From Rhodospirillaceae bacterium (GTDB lineage Bacteria; Pseudomonadota; Alphaproteobacteria; Rhodospirillales; Casp-alpha2): a DNA stretch of 36,250 nt. The notes under the pieces are model-generated. The model had not been told where the DNA came from. It saw only the letters and a program-made list of their open reading frames with translations, and ran no database searches. The position numbers and the translations under genes were made by a program. The DNA lies in assembly GCA_002686255.1 (NCBI GenBank), contig NZAZ01000117.1, positions 1 through 36,250 on the forward strand, in the 5' to 3' direction. Each line of letters opens with the position of its first letter. Position 1 is the stretch's first letter. This document shows, piece after piece, positions 8,338 to 17,134 of the stretch.

Positions 8338-9117
8338 TCATTTACAGCCGGAATTGTCCTCGCCCCGCGGTAATTTCGTGCGGCACAGGATGGCGCCGTC
8401 CATCTTCACGTTCTTCAGGATCGTCTTCGTCAGATCAACGTCACTCAGATTGGCCCCGCTTAGGTCTACCTCATCTAGTTCCGCCTTGGACAGGCCGGCC
8501 CCCGTCAGGTTGGCGTCTTTCAGGTTCGTCGTTTTCAGCCAGGCCCGGGTCAGATTGGTTCCGCTCAGGTCCGCCTTGCTCAGGTTCCCCTGGCTGAGAT
8601 TCGCTTTACGCAAGTTCGCCCCTTTCAGGCTCGCGCCGCTCAAATCCGCCCGTTCGAGAATCGCGCCGCTCAAATCCGCCTTGTCCAGGGTCGCGCCGTT
8701 CAGTTTCGCCCTTGTCAGGTTTGAATTCGTCAGCTTCGCCGCCGTCAGGTTCGCCCCTCTCATGTCCGCCGCCCTCAGATCGGCGCCCGTCATGTCGGTG
8801 TACGACAGATCGGCTTTGCTGAGCTTTGCCTTGTACATGAACATGCTCAGTTTCGCCTTTTTCAGCTTCGCGCCGCTGAAATCGGTCTTGCGCAGGTTGG
8901 CATCCTTTAGGTTTGCCCCTTCCAGATTGGCGCCGCTCAGGTTCGCCTTGTTGATGTCCACCTGCTTCAGGCTCTGGCCATGCAGATCGACGCCACTGAG
9001 ATCGCATTTCGCGCACTTGCGCAAAAACTTCAGGTTCTTGAGGGCCTTTTCCTCGAAGGCGTAAACCTGGGAAAAGCTGACCACGAAAAGAAACAAGCCA
9101 GCCAACAATGTCCTCAT
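8338..9117 (-). CDS. Exported pentapeptide-repeat protein
   Basis: The protein has 259 residues and a clear Sec signal peptide (MRTLLAGLFLFVVSFSQVYA). A short lead-in with two cysteines follows (LRKCAKCDLSGVDL), then about 200 residues of uninterrupted A(D/N)LxG-type pentapeptides forming a right-handed beta-helix. A C-terminal cap has two more cysteines (ILCRTKLPRGEDNSGCK). Such proteins occur in many proteobacteria, but the function is generally unknown. A periplasmic location and possible disulfides capping the helix are inferred. ATG 9117 is preferred because GGAG lies just upstream and it opens the signal peptide. An earlier in-frame start at 9216 would place 33 unrelated residues ahead of it. 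It is convergent with csp and divergent from the kinase gene. Confidence 0.88.
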   Translation of the reverse strand: MRTLLAGLFLFVVSFSQVYAFEEKALKNLKFLRKCAKCDLSGVDLHGQSLKQVDINKANLSGANLEGANLKDANLRKTDFSGAKLKKAKLSMFMYKAKLSKADLSYTDMTGADLRAADMRGANLTAAKLTNSNLTRAKLNGATLDKADLSGAILERADLSGASLKGANLRKANLSQGNLSKADLSGTNLTRAWLKTTNLKDANLTGAGLSKAELDEVDLSGANLSDVDLTKTILKNVKMDGAILCRTKLPRGEDNSGCK

Positions 9118-9415
9118 TCCAGTGCTCCATGAATTTCCGTGTGATCCAAAAGTCCGCTGATGCGGCGACAGGGGGTTCGATCCTTTGCCAGGGCCGTTTC
9201 GCTCCGAACCGCGCATAAATCAAAGCCTTTCCCGTAACAGATATACCGTGATTTCCCAGATAACCTTCAAACTGACTCCAACCCTAACTAAATCCCATTG
9301 TCACTGGAACAGTTTTTCCTCCGCCGCCATCCGACAGTCCGATTGGGGGGATTGAGCGGCCCTTCCGTTGTTTGATTCCTTGTCGCCGCACCGGGCGGGC
9401 GTTTAATCTGTTGCG
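9118..9415. promoter_or_regulatory. Divergent intergenic region, pentapeptide gene / PAS kinase
   Basis: These 298 bases lie between two divergent genes and must carry promoters for both. I see no gene, no clear sigma-70 promoter and no strong hairpin. The kinase-proximal part is ordinary GC-rich sequence. Confidence 0.4.
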
Positions 9416-11827
9416 GTGCTGACCGAAATCAACACTCTCCAGGCTTTTGTGGCCGGCGCCTTCATCGTGGCGCTGAGCGCCGCCGTTGTCGTCTTTCGGC
9501 AACGAAAGCGCTTCAACGATACCGAAACCGAGCGCCAACGTCTGGAGGCGGTCGCGGTGAAGGCGCGCGAGATGCTGGCGTCGGCGCCGGACGGCCTGTT
9601 CCTGTGGGACCACGTCAACGGCGGCTTCACGTGCTCGCGGCGGCTGTCGGTGCTGCTCGATCTCGACGCCGGCATCCAGGCCCGTTACGACGACATACGC
9701 GATTGCTTCGAAGGCGAATCGCTCAAGATCCTCGAACAAAGCGTGTCGCTGCTGCGCGCCGGGGGAACGCCGTTCGACCTTTTGCTGACGGCCGGGCGGC
9801 GGCGCCTTCAGGCGACCGGCAGCCGCGCCGAAACCGACGCCGGCGAGACCCTGGCCGACATGGTGTGGCTGCGCGACGTCACCGGCGCCGGGGGCGCCGG
9901 CGGTACTGGCGAACCCAACGCCGGGCACCGCATCGCCTCGGTCAACACGTCGGGGTTCGACGACCGGCACCTGACGGCGCTCCTCGACGCCATGCCGCTG
10001 CCGGTGTGGCTACGCGATTCGAAACTGTCGCTGGCCTTCGTCAATCTCGCCGCGCGCGAGGTCGCCGACACCGATTCCGGCATGGCCGACCAAGCCCGCC
10101 GGCAGGGCCAGCCGGTCACCGAGCGCCGTCACCTGAGCGGCAACGGCTCGGAGCGCCTGTTGGAAGTCACGGAAACGCCGCTCGGCATGTTGGGCGGCAG
10201 CCAAGACGCCCCCACCGGCGGCACCATCGGTTTCGCCGTCGAGCGCTCGGATTGGATGGAAAAGGAAGGCCAATACCAGAAGCTGACCGCCGCCCATGGC
10301 GCGGTGCTGGAAAGCCTGGAGACGGCGATCGCCATCTTCGACGCCGGCGCCGAACTCCGGTATTTCAATGCCGCCTACGCCCGGCTTTGGGACCTGGACC
10401 CCGACTGGCTGAAGACCGGGCCCAGCCTCGGCGAGGTGCTGGAACGCCTGCGCGAACAACGGAGCCTGCCGGAAGTCTCCGATTTCCGCGAATTCAAGAT
10501 GCGCCAGCTTGAGCGATTCGAGACCCTGGGCGAAGAGACGGAGGAGCTTATGCACCTGCCCGACGGGCGCGCGATCCGGATCCTCGTCAACCGGAATGGC
10601 AAGGACGGGTTGGTGTTCCGGTTCGATGACGTCTCCGAGCGCCTGGACCTGGAGCGTTCGTACAAGTCCCTGAACGCGGTGCAGAGCGAGTCGCTCGACA
10701 ACCTGCACGAAGGCATCGCGGTGTTCGGCGGCGACGGCAGACTGAAGCTTTCCAACCCGGTATTCGCGGGGCTGTGGGGCCTCGACAAGGAAGTCCTCGA
10801 CGGCGACTATCACGTTTCCGACTTCGTCGACCACACCCGCTCCAAGATCACGCTCAAAGGCGGCTGGGACGACCTCAGTTGGGGCATCCACAAGGAGCAT
10901 GTCGTCGCCCGCCTGATGAGCCGCGACAACATCACCGGCAAGCTCGAACTCGACAACGGCACGGTGGTCGAATACGCCAACGTGCCGCTGCCCGACGGCG
11001 CCATGCTGCTGAGCTATATGGACATCACCGATTCGACCCGGGTCGAACAGGCCCTGCGCCAGCGCGCCGAGGCGCTGGCCGAAGCCGACCGGCTGAAGAC
11101 CGAATTCATCGCCAACGTGTCCTTTGAGGTGCGCACGCCCCTGAACACCATCATCGGTTTCGCCGACATGCTGGGCCAGGAATACTTCGGTGAACTCAAC
11201 CGCCGCCAGGGGGAATACGCCAAGGGCATCCTCGACACCACTCGCGGCCTGATGTCGGTGATCGGCGATATCCTCGACCTCGCCTCCATCGAGGCCGGGC
11301 GCATGGAGCTGGCCCGCGACACCGTCGACGTGCACGGGTTTCTGGTTTCGACCCTGAACCTGATCCAGGAACGGGCCCGGTCCAAGGACCTGAAGCTGGA
11401 ATTCGACTGCCCGCCCGACATCGGCTGGATTTCGGCCGACGAGAGGCGCCTGAAGCAGGTGGTGTTCAACCTGCTGTCGAACGGCATCACGTTTACGCCT
11501 AAGCGCGGCACCGTGCGCCTGGAAGCCCGGCGCGAGGGCGACGACCTGCTCATCACCGTCGCCGATACCGGCATCGGCATTCCCCAGGCCGACCGCGAGC
11601 GGGTGTTCCGGCCGTTCGAACAAGACGCCGGCCCGGGTGACTCCCAGGGCGCCGACAAAAGCGGCGCCGGTTTGGGCCTCACCCTAGTCCGCAATTTCAT
11701 CCAACTGCACGGCGGCACCGTGGACGTGAAGTCGCCGCCGGGACGCGGCACCACCATCACCTGCCGCCTGCCGGCCGCCGGACCCGGGGAACCTGATATG
11801 AGACCCGAACCGGAAGAACAAACCTGA
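9416..11827 (+). CDS. divL: DivL-like PAS-domain histidine-kinase homologue with Phe at the phospho-acceptor site
   Basis: The protein has 803 residues with one N-terminal membrane anchor (about 8-27) and several PAS-like domains between about 45 and 540. The last two start near SLETAIAIFDAGAELRYFNA and NLHEGIAVFGGDGRLKLSN. A HisKA-like dimerisation domain and a HATPase domain follow. The H-box reads FIANVSFEVRTPLNTIIGF: Phe570 replaces the normal His. The ATPase boxes remain (FNLLSNGITFTP, ADTGIGIP, GAGLGLTLVRNF). Caulobacter DivL has Tyr at this position and acts as a non-canonical regulator of CckA. The architecture and the following tsaE-amgK-murU-addBA order support orthology. The start is GTG 9416; no ATG lies before the membrane segment and no clear ribosome-binding site is seen. 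Confidence 0.8.
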   Translation: MLTEINTLQAFVAGAFIVALSAAVVVFRQRKRFNDTETERQRLEAVAVKAREMLASAPDGLFLWDHVNGGFTCSRRLSVLLDLDAGIQARYDDIRDCFEGESLKILEQSVSLLRAGGTPFDLLLTAGRRRLQATGSRAETDAGETLADMVWLRDVTGAGGAGGTGEPNAGHRIASVNTSGFDDRHLTALLDAMPLPVWLRDSKLSLAFVNLAAREVADTDSGMADQARRQGQPVTERRHLSGNGSERLLEVTETPLGMLGGSQDAPTGGTIGFAVERSDWMEKEGQYQKLTAAHGAVLESLETAIAIFDAGAELRYFNAAYARLWDLDPDWLKTGPSLGEVLERLREQRSLPEVSDFREFKMRQLERFETLGEETEELMHLPDGRAIRILVNRNGKDGLVFRFDDVSERLDLERSYKSLNAVQSESLDNLHEGIAVFGGDGRLKLSNPVFAGLWGLDKEVLDGDYHVSDFVDHTRSKITLKGGWDDLSWGIHKEHVVARLMSRDNITGKLELDNGTVVEYANVPLPDGAMLLSYMDITDSTRVEQALRQRAEALAEADRLKTEFIANVSFEVRTPLNTIIGFADMLGQEYFGELNRRQGEYAKGILDTTRGLMSVIGDILDLASIEAGRMELARDTVDVHGFLVSTLNLIQERARSKDLKLEFDCPPDIGWISADERRLKQVVFNLLSNGITFTPKRGTVRLEARREGDDLLITVADTGIGIPQADRERVFRPFEQDAGPGDSQGADKSGAGLGLTLVRNFIQLHGGTVDVKSPPGRGTTITCRLPAAGPGEPDMRPEPEEQT

Positions 11828-11828
11828 T

Positions 11829-12338
11829 ATGGCCGACATTTCGCAAACCCCGATCAGGGTCGAACTCGCCGACGAGGCGGCGACGGCCGCCCTGGCCGCC
11901 AGGGTCGCGTCCCGGGCCCGGCCGGGCGACGTTTTCGCCCTTTACGGCCCCTTGGGCAGCGGCAAGACCGTCTTCGCCCGCGCCTTCATCAATGCCCGCA
12001 CCAGAACACCAGAAGAAGTCCCCAGCCCCACCTTTATCCTCGTCCAGGGGTATGAATTCCCCAACGGCGAGGGGGCCATCCCGGTTTATCATTTCGACCT
12101 GTTCCGCATCAAGGACGCCCTTGAGACGGCGGAGCTGGGCATGGACGACGCCTTCGCCGGGGGGATTTCCCTGATCGAATGGCCTGACCGGCTGGGTGCC
12201 CGCCTGCCGGCGGACCGGCTCGAGGTTTCCCTGGACCAGGGCCCGAGCCCCGATTCCCGACGCGCGTCGCTGGCCGGGCACGGAACGTGGAAAGGGCGCC
12301 TGGAAATCCTTGGCCCCGAGGTCACGGGCGATGACTGA
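11829..12338 (+). CDS. tsaE: tRNA threonylcarbamoyladenosine biosynthesis ATPase TsaE
   Basis: TsaE (YjeE family), 169 residues, is the ATPase partner of TsaB/TsaD in making t6A at position 37 of ANN-decoding tRNAs. Walker A GPLGSGKT is at residues 40-47. The family motifs SPTFILVQ, HFDLFR and LIEWPDRLG follow. It starts one base after the divL-like stop. Its end overlaps the start of amgK by 8 bp, so it is embedded in one transcript. Confidence 0.95.
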   Translation: MADISQTPIRVELADEAATAALAARVASRARPGDVFALYGPLGSGKTVFARAFINARTRTPEEVPSPTFILVQGYEFPNGEGAIPVYHFDLFRIKDALETAELGMDDAFAGGISLIEWPDRLGARLPADRLEVSLDQGPSPDSRRASLAGHGTWKGRLEILGPEVTGDD

Positions 12339-13356
12339 CCGCGCCGAATTGATAGATTCCTTCCTCGCCGCCAGGGGCTGGGACGGCGCCCAGAAAACGG
12401 CGCTGGCCGGCGACGCGTCGTTCCGGCGCTACGAACGGCTGACCCTGGGCGACCGGGGGGCGGTGCTGATGGACGCGCCGCCGCCGGAAGAGGACGTCGA
12501 TGCCTTCGTCACCGTCGCCCTGCACCTGAAGTCCCTCGGCTTCAGCGCCCCGGACATCCTGGCCAAGGACCTGGAAAACGGCCTGCTGCTGCTGGAGGAC
12601 CTGGGCGACGAGACCTATACCCGGGTGCTCGACGCCGAAGGCGGCGGCGCGGCCGAGACCGGCCTCTACGAGCTCGCCGTCGACGTGCTGATCGAGCTGC
12701 ACCGGATCGACCCCGGCCGCGTCGTGGCGCCGGGGGTGGAGGATTACGACGACGGCAAGCTCCTGGAAGAGGCCCTGCTGCTCGTCGATTGGACGTGGCC
12801 GGCGGTGTTCGGCGGCCCGCCGGGCGATGACGTCCGCGGCCAGTATCAAGACGCCTGGCTCGGCGTCTTTCCCGCCGTCCGATACGGGCCCGAAACCCTG
12901 GTGCTCAGCGATTATCACATCGATAACCTGATGCTGCTCGGCGGCCGGGAAGGCGTATCGCGCTGCGGGCTGCTCGACTTCCAGGACGCGGTCCGGGGGC
13001 CGGGGGCCTATGACCTGATGTCGCTCCTCGAAGACGCCCGGCGCGACATCGACGAGGGGTTCCGCCAAGCCATGCGGGAGCGCTATTACGCCGCCTTCCC
13101 CGACCTCGACCGGGACGCCTTCGAAACCGCGTTCCGGGTCCTCGCCGCCCAGCGCCACGCCAAGGTCATCGGCATCTTCACCCGGCTGTGCGTCCGCGAC
13201 GGCAAGCCCGATTACCTGACCCATATCCCGAGAGTTTGGCGGCTCCTGGAAGCGGCGCTCGAACATCCCGCCCTGGCGCCGGTGGCAAAATGGTTCGAGA
13301 CCCACGTGGCGGCCGATAAAAGGACAATCCCGCCCTGCCCGGCGGCGGGGGCCTGA
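12331..13356 (+). CDS. amgK: N-acetylmuramate/N-acetylglucosamine kinase AmgK
   Basis: This 341-residue aminoglycoside-phosphotransferase-fold kinase is predicted to phosphorylate the anomeric hydroxyl of MurNAc/GlcNAc for peptidoglycan recycling. The catalytic loop LSDYHIDNLMLL provides Asp194 and Asn199. The metal-binding LLDFQDAVRGPGAYDL carries Asp216, the form usual in AmgK. The partner murU follows after only a few bases, which supports AmgK over a drug-modifying phosphotransferase. ATG 12331 begins family-like sequence (MTDRAELIDSFLAARGW). A longer reading from 12196 would run out of frame through tsaE and is rejected. Confidence 0.92.
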   Translation: MTDRAELIDSFLAARGWDGAQKTALAGDASFRRYERLTLGDRGAVLMDAPPPEEDVDAFVTVALHLKSLGFSAPDILAKDLENGLLLLEDLGDETYTRVLDAEGGGAAETGLYELAVDVLIELHRIDPGRVVAPGVEDYDDGKLLEEALLLVDWTWPAVFGGPPGDDVRGQYQDAWLGVFPAVRYGPETLVLSDYHIDNLMLLGGREGVSRCGLLDFQDAVRGPGAYDLMSLLEDARRDIDEGFRQAMRERYYAAFPDLDRDAFETAFRVLAAQRHAKVIGIFTRLCVRDGKPDYLTHIPRVWRLLEAALEHPALAPVAKWFETHVAADKRTIPPCPAAGA

Positions 13357-13361
13357 AGACG

Positions 13362-14099
13362 ATGGCGAAGAAAACGCCCAGGAAAGCCATGCTCCTGGCC
13401 GCCGGCCTCGGCACCCGCCTGAAGCCGGTCACCGACACCCTGCCCAAGCCCCTGATCGAGGTCGACGGCCGCGCCCTCATCGACCATGCCCTCGACCGGC
13501 TGGAAGCCGCCGGCGTCACCGACGTCGTCGTCAACACCCATCACCTGGCCGATCGGGTGGAGGCCCACCTGAAAGGGCGGACCTCGCCGGCGATCAGGCT
13601 ATCGCCGGAAAAAGAACTGCTGGAAACCGGCGGCGGCATCGCCAGCGCCCTGACGCTGCTGGGGGACGGGCCGTTCTTCACCGTCAACGCCGACGCCTTC
13701 TGGCTCAACGGGCCTTTCGACGCGCTTAAGCGGCTGGCCGATACCTGGGACGACGCCAGGATGGACGGGCTGTTGCTGCTCCATTCCACCGTCGAGGCCT
13801 ATGGCTATACGGGGCGCGGCGATTTCCGCGCCGGCGGCGACGGGCTCCTGGAACGCAGGCCGGAAACCGAAGTCTCGCCGTGGCTGTTCACCGGCATCCA
13901 GATTCTGCACCCCCGGCTGTTCAAGGACGCGCCCAAGGGGGCCTTTTCCCTCAACCGGCTCTATGACCAGGCGATCGAGGCGGAACGCCTTTACGGCGCC
14001 GTCCACGACGGCGAATGGTTCCACGTCGGCACGCCGGAGGGGCTGAAAGAGGCGGAAACTTTTATGCACCTGCGTTACGCCGGCACCAAGCGCCGCTGA
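13362..14099 (+). CDS. murU: N-acetylmuramate alpha-1-phosphate uridylyltransferase MurU
   Basis: This 245-residue nucleotidyltransferase has the signature LAAGLGTRLKPVTDTLPKPL near the N-terminus and a metal-binding NADAFW. It turns MurNAc-1-phosphate into UDP-MurNAc, downstream of AmgK, and so bypasses de novo UDP-MurNAc synthesis. The family also includes glucose-1-phosphate and mannose-1-phosphate transferases, but pairing with amgK and the short length favour MurU. It starts 5 bp after amgK and is followed within 11 bp by addB. Confidence 0.92.
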   Translation: MAKKTPRKAMLLAAGLGTRLKPVTDTLPKPLIEVDGRALIDHALDRLEAAGVTDVVVNTHHLADRVEAHLKGRTSPAIRLSPEKELLETGGGIASALTLLGDGPFFTVNADAFWLNGPFDALKRLADTWDDARMDGLLLLHSTVEAYGYTGRGDFRAGGDGLLERRPETEVSPWLFTGIQILHPRLFKDAPKGAFSLNRLYDQAIEAERLYGAVHDGEWFHVGTPEGLKEAETFMHLRYAGTKRR

Positions 14100-14110
14100 G
14101 CCCGGAAAGA

Positions 14111-17100
14111 ATGAGCCCCCCACCCCGGAAAAAAACGCCCCCGAAAGCACCGCCCCGGACACCTCGAGTCTTCACCATCCCGGCGGGGCTGCCCTTTGTC
14201 GATGTGCTGGCGGCCGGCATTGCCGAGCGCTGGGGCACAGACCCGGCGGCGCTGGCCCGGGTCACGGTGCTGGTGCCGACCCAGCGCGCCCGGCGCAGCC
14301 TGGCCGAAGCCTTCCTGCGCCAAAGTGATGGCCGGGCGATGCTGCTGCCGCGCACGGTGGCCCTCGGCGACCTGGATGAGGACGAAATCCTTTTCGCCGG
14401 CGGTTTCGAAGTTGAAGACTCTCTCGGCGTCGAACCCGCCCTGCCGGGCCTGAAACGCCAGTTGCTGTTGACGCGGCTGGTGATGGCCGGGCCCGGCGAT
14501 CCCAGCCCCGACCATGCCGCCCACCTAGGGCTCGAACTGGCCCGGCTTCTTGATCAGGTCCATACCGAGCGATTGACCTTCGACGGGCTGCAGGGGCTGG
14601 TTCCCGACGCCTTCGCCGAACACTGGCAACGGACGCTGGAATTCTTGCATGTGCTGACCGAACAATGGCCCGCCGTGCTGGCCGAGGAAGGGGCGCTGGA
14701 CGCCGCCGAGCGCCGCAACCGGCTGTTCGACGCCCAGGTGCGGGCGTGGACGGCCGATCAGTTCCCTGGGCCGCCCGCCGATCCGGTCATCGCCGCCGGC
14801 TCCACCGGCTCCATCCCCGCCACCGCCGACCTGCTGGCGGTGATCGCCGGGCTGCCGCAAGGCGCGGTGGTGCTCCCCGGTCTCGACCTGGAGGCAACGC
14901 CCGAAGCCTGGACGGCGCTGGAAGCTTCCCATCCCCAGTACGGCATGGCGCAGTTGCTGGCCCGCCTCGGCGTCGAGCGCCAAGACGTCGGACCCTGGGA
15001 CGCCCCCGGCGCCGCAGTGAGGCCCTCGGCCCCGGCGCGGCTGATCAACGCCGCCCTGACGCCGGCCGGCTTCGATGCGCCAAGCCTTAACGCCAAGGAC
15101 ATCAAGGCGGCGCTGAAGGGGATTACCCGCATCGACAGCCCCGGACCCCGGGAAGAGGCCGCCGTCATCGCGCTGGTCATGCGCCGCGTCCTCGAGGACG
15201 GGGAAAAGACCGCCGCCCTGGTGACGCCGGACCGGGGATTGGCCCGCCGGGTGGCGGCGGAGCTGGCCCGTTGGGGCATCGAGATCGACGATTCCGCCGG
15301 GCTGCCCCTGGCCCAGACCCCGCCCGGCGCCTTCCTGCGCCTGACCGCGAGGATGGCCGCCGACGGCCTAACGCCGGTGGCGCTGTTGGCGGCGCTCAAG
15401 CACCCGTTGGCGGCGGCGGGGATGAAGGTGGTCGCGTTCAGGGACCGGGTCCGGACCCTGGAAGTCGAACTTTTGCGCGGCCCGCGCCCGGCGCCGGGGC
15501 TCAAAGGGCTGAGGTTGGCGCTGAAGACGAAAAGGAAACTGCCGAAAAAGACGCAAACCGATCTCAACGCCCTATTGAAGGACCTGGAAGCCGTGATCGC
15601 CCCCCTGGCCGGGATGATGGCCGGAAAACCGGTGCCGTTCTCGGACCTGCTTCGCGCCCACGTGACCATGGCCGAGGCCCTGGCCGCCGGCGACGAGGCG
15701 GACGGGCCGGCGCGCCTGTGGGCCGGGGACGCCGGCGAAGTAGCGGCCAAGTTCATCAACGAACTGGTGAAAGCGGGCGAAGTCCTGGACGAGATCACCG
15801 GCGCCGATTACCCGGCGCTGCTCGAAACCCTGATGGCCGGCATCCCCGTCCGGCCCCGCTACGGCCGCCACCCGCGGCTGCATATCTGGGGCCTGCTGGA
15901 AGCGCGGATGCAGCAGGCCGACGTGATGATCCTGGGCGGCCTCAACGACGCCACCTGGCCGCCCGAGGCCAAGCCGAGCCCGTGGATGAGCCGCCCGATG
16001 CTGAAGGATTTCGGCCTGCCGCCGCCAGAACGGCGCGGCGGCCAGACGGCGCACGATTTCGCCCAGGCCTTCGCCGCGCCCCGGGTGGTGCTGACCCGGG
16101 CCACGCGGGTCGACGGCACGCCCCAGGTGGCCTCGCCGTGGCTGCTCAGGCTCGACAACCTGCTGGAGCGCCTGGGGCTGAAGAAAGGCGACAAAAACCC
16201 CTTCGCCGCCGCCGAGCCCTGGCTGGCGTGGGCGGAGGCCCTGGACCGGCCCACCGAAAGCCGCCAGGTGACGGAACCCCAGCCGACGCCGCCGGTCAAG
16301 GACCGCCCGAGGGAGCTTTCGGTCACCCGCATCGAGACCTGGGTCCGCGATCCCTACGCCATCTACGCCCGTGAAATCCTTCGCCTCAGGCCCCTCGACC
16401 CCCTCGACGCCGAGCCGGGGCCGATGGAGCGCGGCATCATCGTCCACGAGGCCCTGGACCGTTTCCAGAAGGCCCACACCGGCGATCTTCCCGACGACGC
16501 CCTCAGGCGGCTTTTGGAGATCGGCCGCGGTGTCTTCGACGAAAACCTGGCCCATCCCGGCGTCGAAGCCTTCTGGTGGCCCCGCTTCGAGCGCGTCGCC
16601 CGCTGGTACGTGGACTACGAGCGCCGCCGCCGCCAGGCCGGGTTCACGACCAAGGCCACCGAGGTCATGGGCGCGATGACCCTCAACGGCGCCGCCGGGC
16701 CGTTTCAATTGACGGCGCGGGCCGACCGCATCGATTTCCGGGCCGACATCGGTCTCGCCGTCATCGACTACAAGACCGGCGCCGCCCCGTCCAAGCGGCA
16801 GGTGGAATCGGGTTTCTCGCCGCAATTGCCGCTCGAAGCGGCGATCGCCGCCCAAGGCGGGTTCGACGGGATCGACGCCGGCCCGGTGGCGCAGCTCGTC
16901 TACCTGGAGCTTCCCGGCGGCCGCGATCCGGGCAGGGAAAAGGTCCTCGACCTGGACGTCGCCGAGGCCGCCGACGGCGCGGTGGCCGGGCTGACGAAAT
17001 GGGTGCGCGAATTCGACGACCCCAAGACGCCCTATCTTTCCAGCCCCCGGGTGATGTTCCTGGAACACTACGGCGATTACGACCATCTGGCGCGGGTCAA

Positions 17101-17134
17101 GGAATGGCGCGGCGGCGGGGAAGGCGGCCCATGA
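14111..17134 (+). CDS. addB: Double-strand break repair protein AddB
   Basis: AddB of 1007 residues is the partner subunit of the AddAB helicase-nuclease that processes DNA ends for RecA. It begins with a Pro/Lys-rich stretch and then FTIPAGLPFVDVLAAGI, typical of alphaproteobacterial AddB. The C-terminal RecB-type nuclease domain has GIIVHEALDRF and, at residues 886-890, DYKTG. No intact helicase P-loop is obvious, as expected for AddB of this class. ATG 14111 is preferred, with GGAAAGA just upstream. An earlier in-frame start at 14015 lies inside murU and adds unrelated residues. The stop overlaps the addA start (ATGA, 17131-17134). Confidence 0.94.
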   Translation: MSPPPRKKTPPKAPPRTPRVFTIPAGLPFVDVLAAGIAERWGTDPAALARVTVLVPTQRARRSLAEAFLRQSDGRAMLLPRTVALGDLDEDEILFAGGFEVEDSLGVEPALPGLKRQLLLTRLVMAGPGDPSPDHAAHLGLELARLLDQVHTERLTFDGLQGLVPDAFAEHWQRTLEFLHVLTEQWPAVLAEEGALDAAERRNRLFDAQVRAWTADQFPGPPADPVIAAGSTGSIPATADLLAVIAGLPQGAVVLPGLDLEATPEAWTALEASHPQYGMAQLLARLGVERQDVGPWDAPGAAVRPSAPARLINAALTPAGFDAPSLNAKDIKAALKGITRIDSPGPREEAAVIALVMRRVLEDGEKTAALVTPDRGLARRVAAELARWGIEIDDSAGLPLAQTPPGAFLRLTARMAADGLTPVALLAALKHPLAAAGMKVVAFRDRVRTLEVELLRGPRPAPGLKGLRLALKTKRKLPKKTQTDLNALLKDLEAVIAPLAGMMAGKPVPFSDLLRAHVTMAEALAAGDEADGPARLWAGDAGEVAAKFINELVKAGEVLDEITGADYPALLETLMAGIPVRPRYGRHPRLHIWGLLEARMQQADVMILGGLNDATWPPEAKPSPWMSRPMLKDFGLPPPERRGGQTAHDFAQAFAAPRVVLTRATRVDGTPQVASPWLLRLDNLLERLGLKKGDKNPFAAAEPWLAWAEALDRPTESRQVTEPQPTPPVKDRPRELSVTRIETWVRDPYAIYAREILRLRPLDPLDAEPGPMERGIIVHEALDRFQKAHTGDLPDDALRRLLEIGRGVFDENLAHPGVEAFWWPRFERVARWYVDYERRRRQAGFTTKATEVMGAMTLNGAAGPFQLTARADRIDFRADIGLAVIDYKTGAAPSKRQVESGFSPQLPLEAAIAAQGGFDGIDAGPVAQLVYLELPGGRDPGREKVLDLDVAEAADGAVAGLTKWVREFDDPKTPYLSSPRVMFLEHYGDYDHLARVKEWRGGGEGGP

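Noticed and set aside
8288..9064. Plus-strand repetitive open frame across the pentapeptide gene
   Set aside because: The apparent protein repeats are the reverse complement of the pentapeptide codons. The minus strand has a signal peptide, a start site and the family pattern.
12331..13356. Aminoglycoside resistance phosphotransferase
   Set aside because: The fold is shared, but direct pairing with murU and the DFQDA motif point to AmgK.
15572..17086. About 500-codon minus-strand open frame within addB
   Set aside because: Same reason: it is a mirror of a well-supported gene, with no motif and no ribosome-binding site context.
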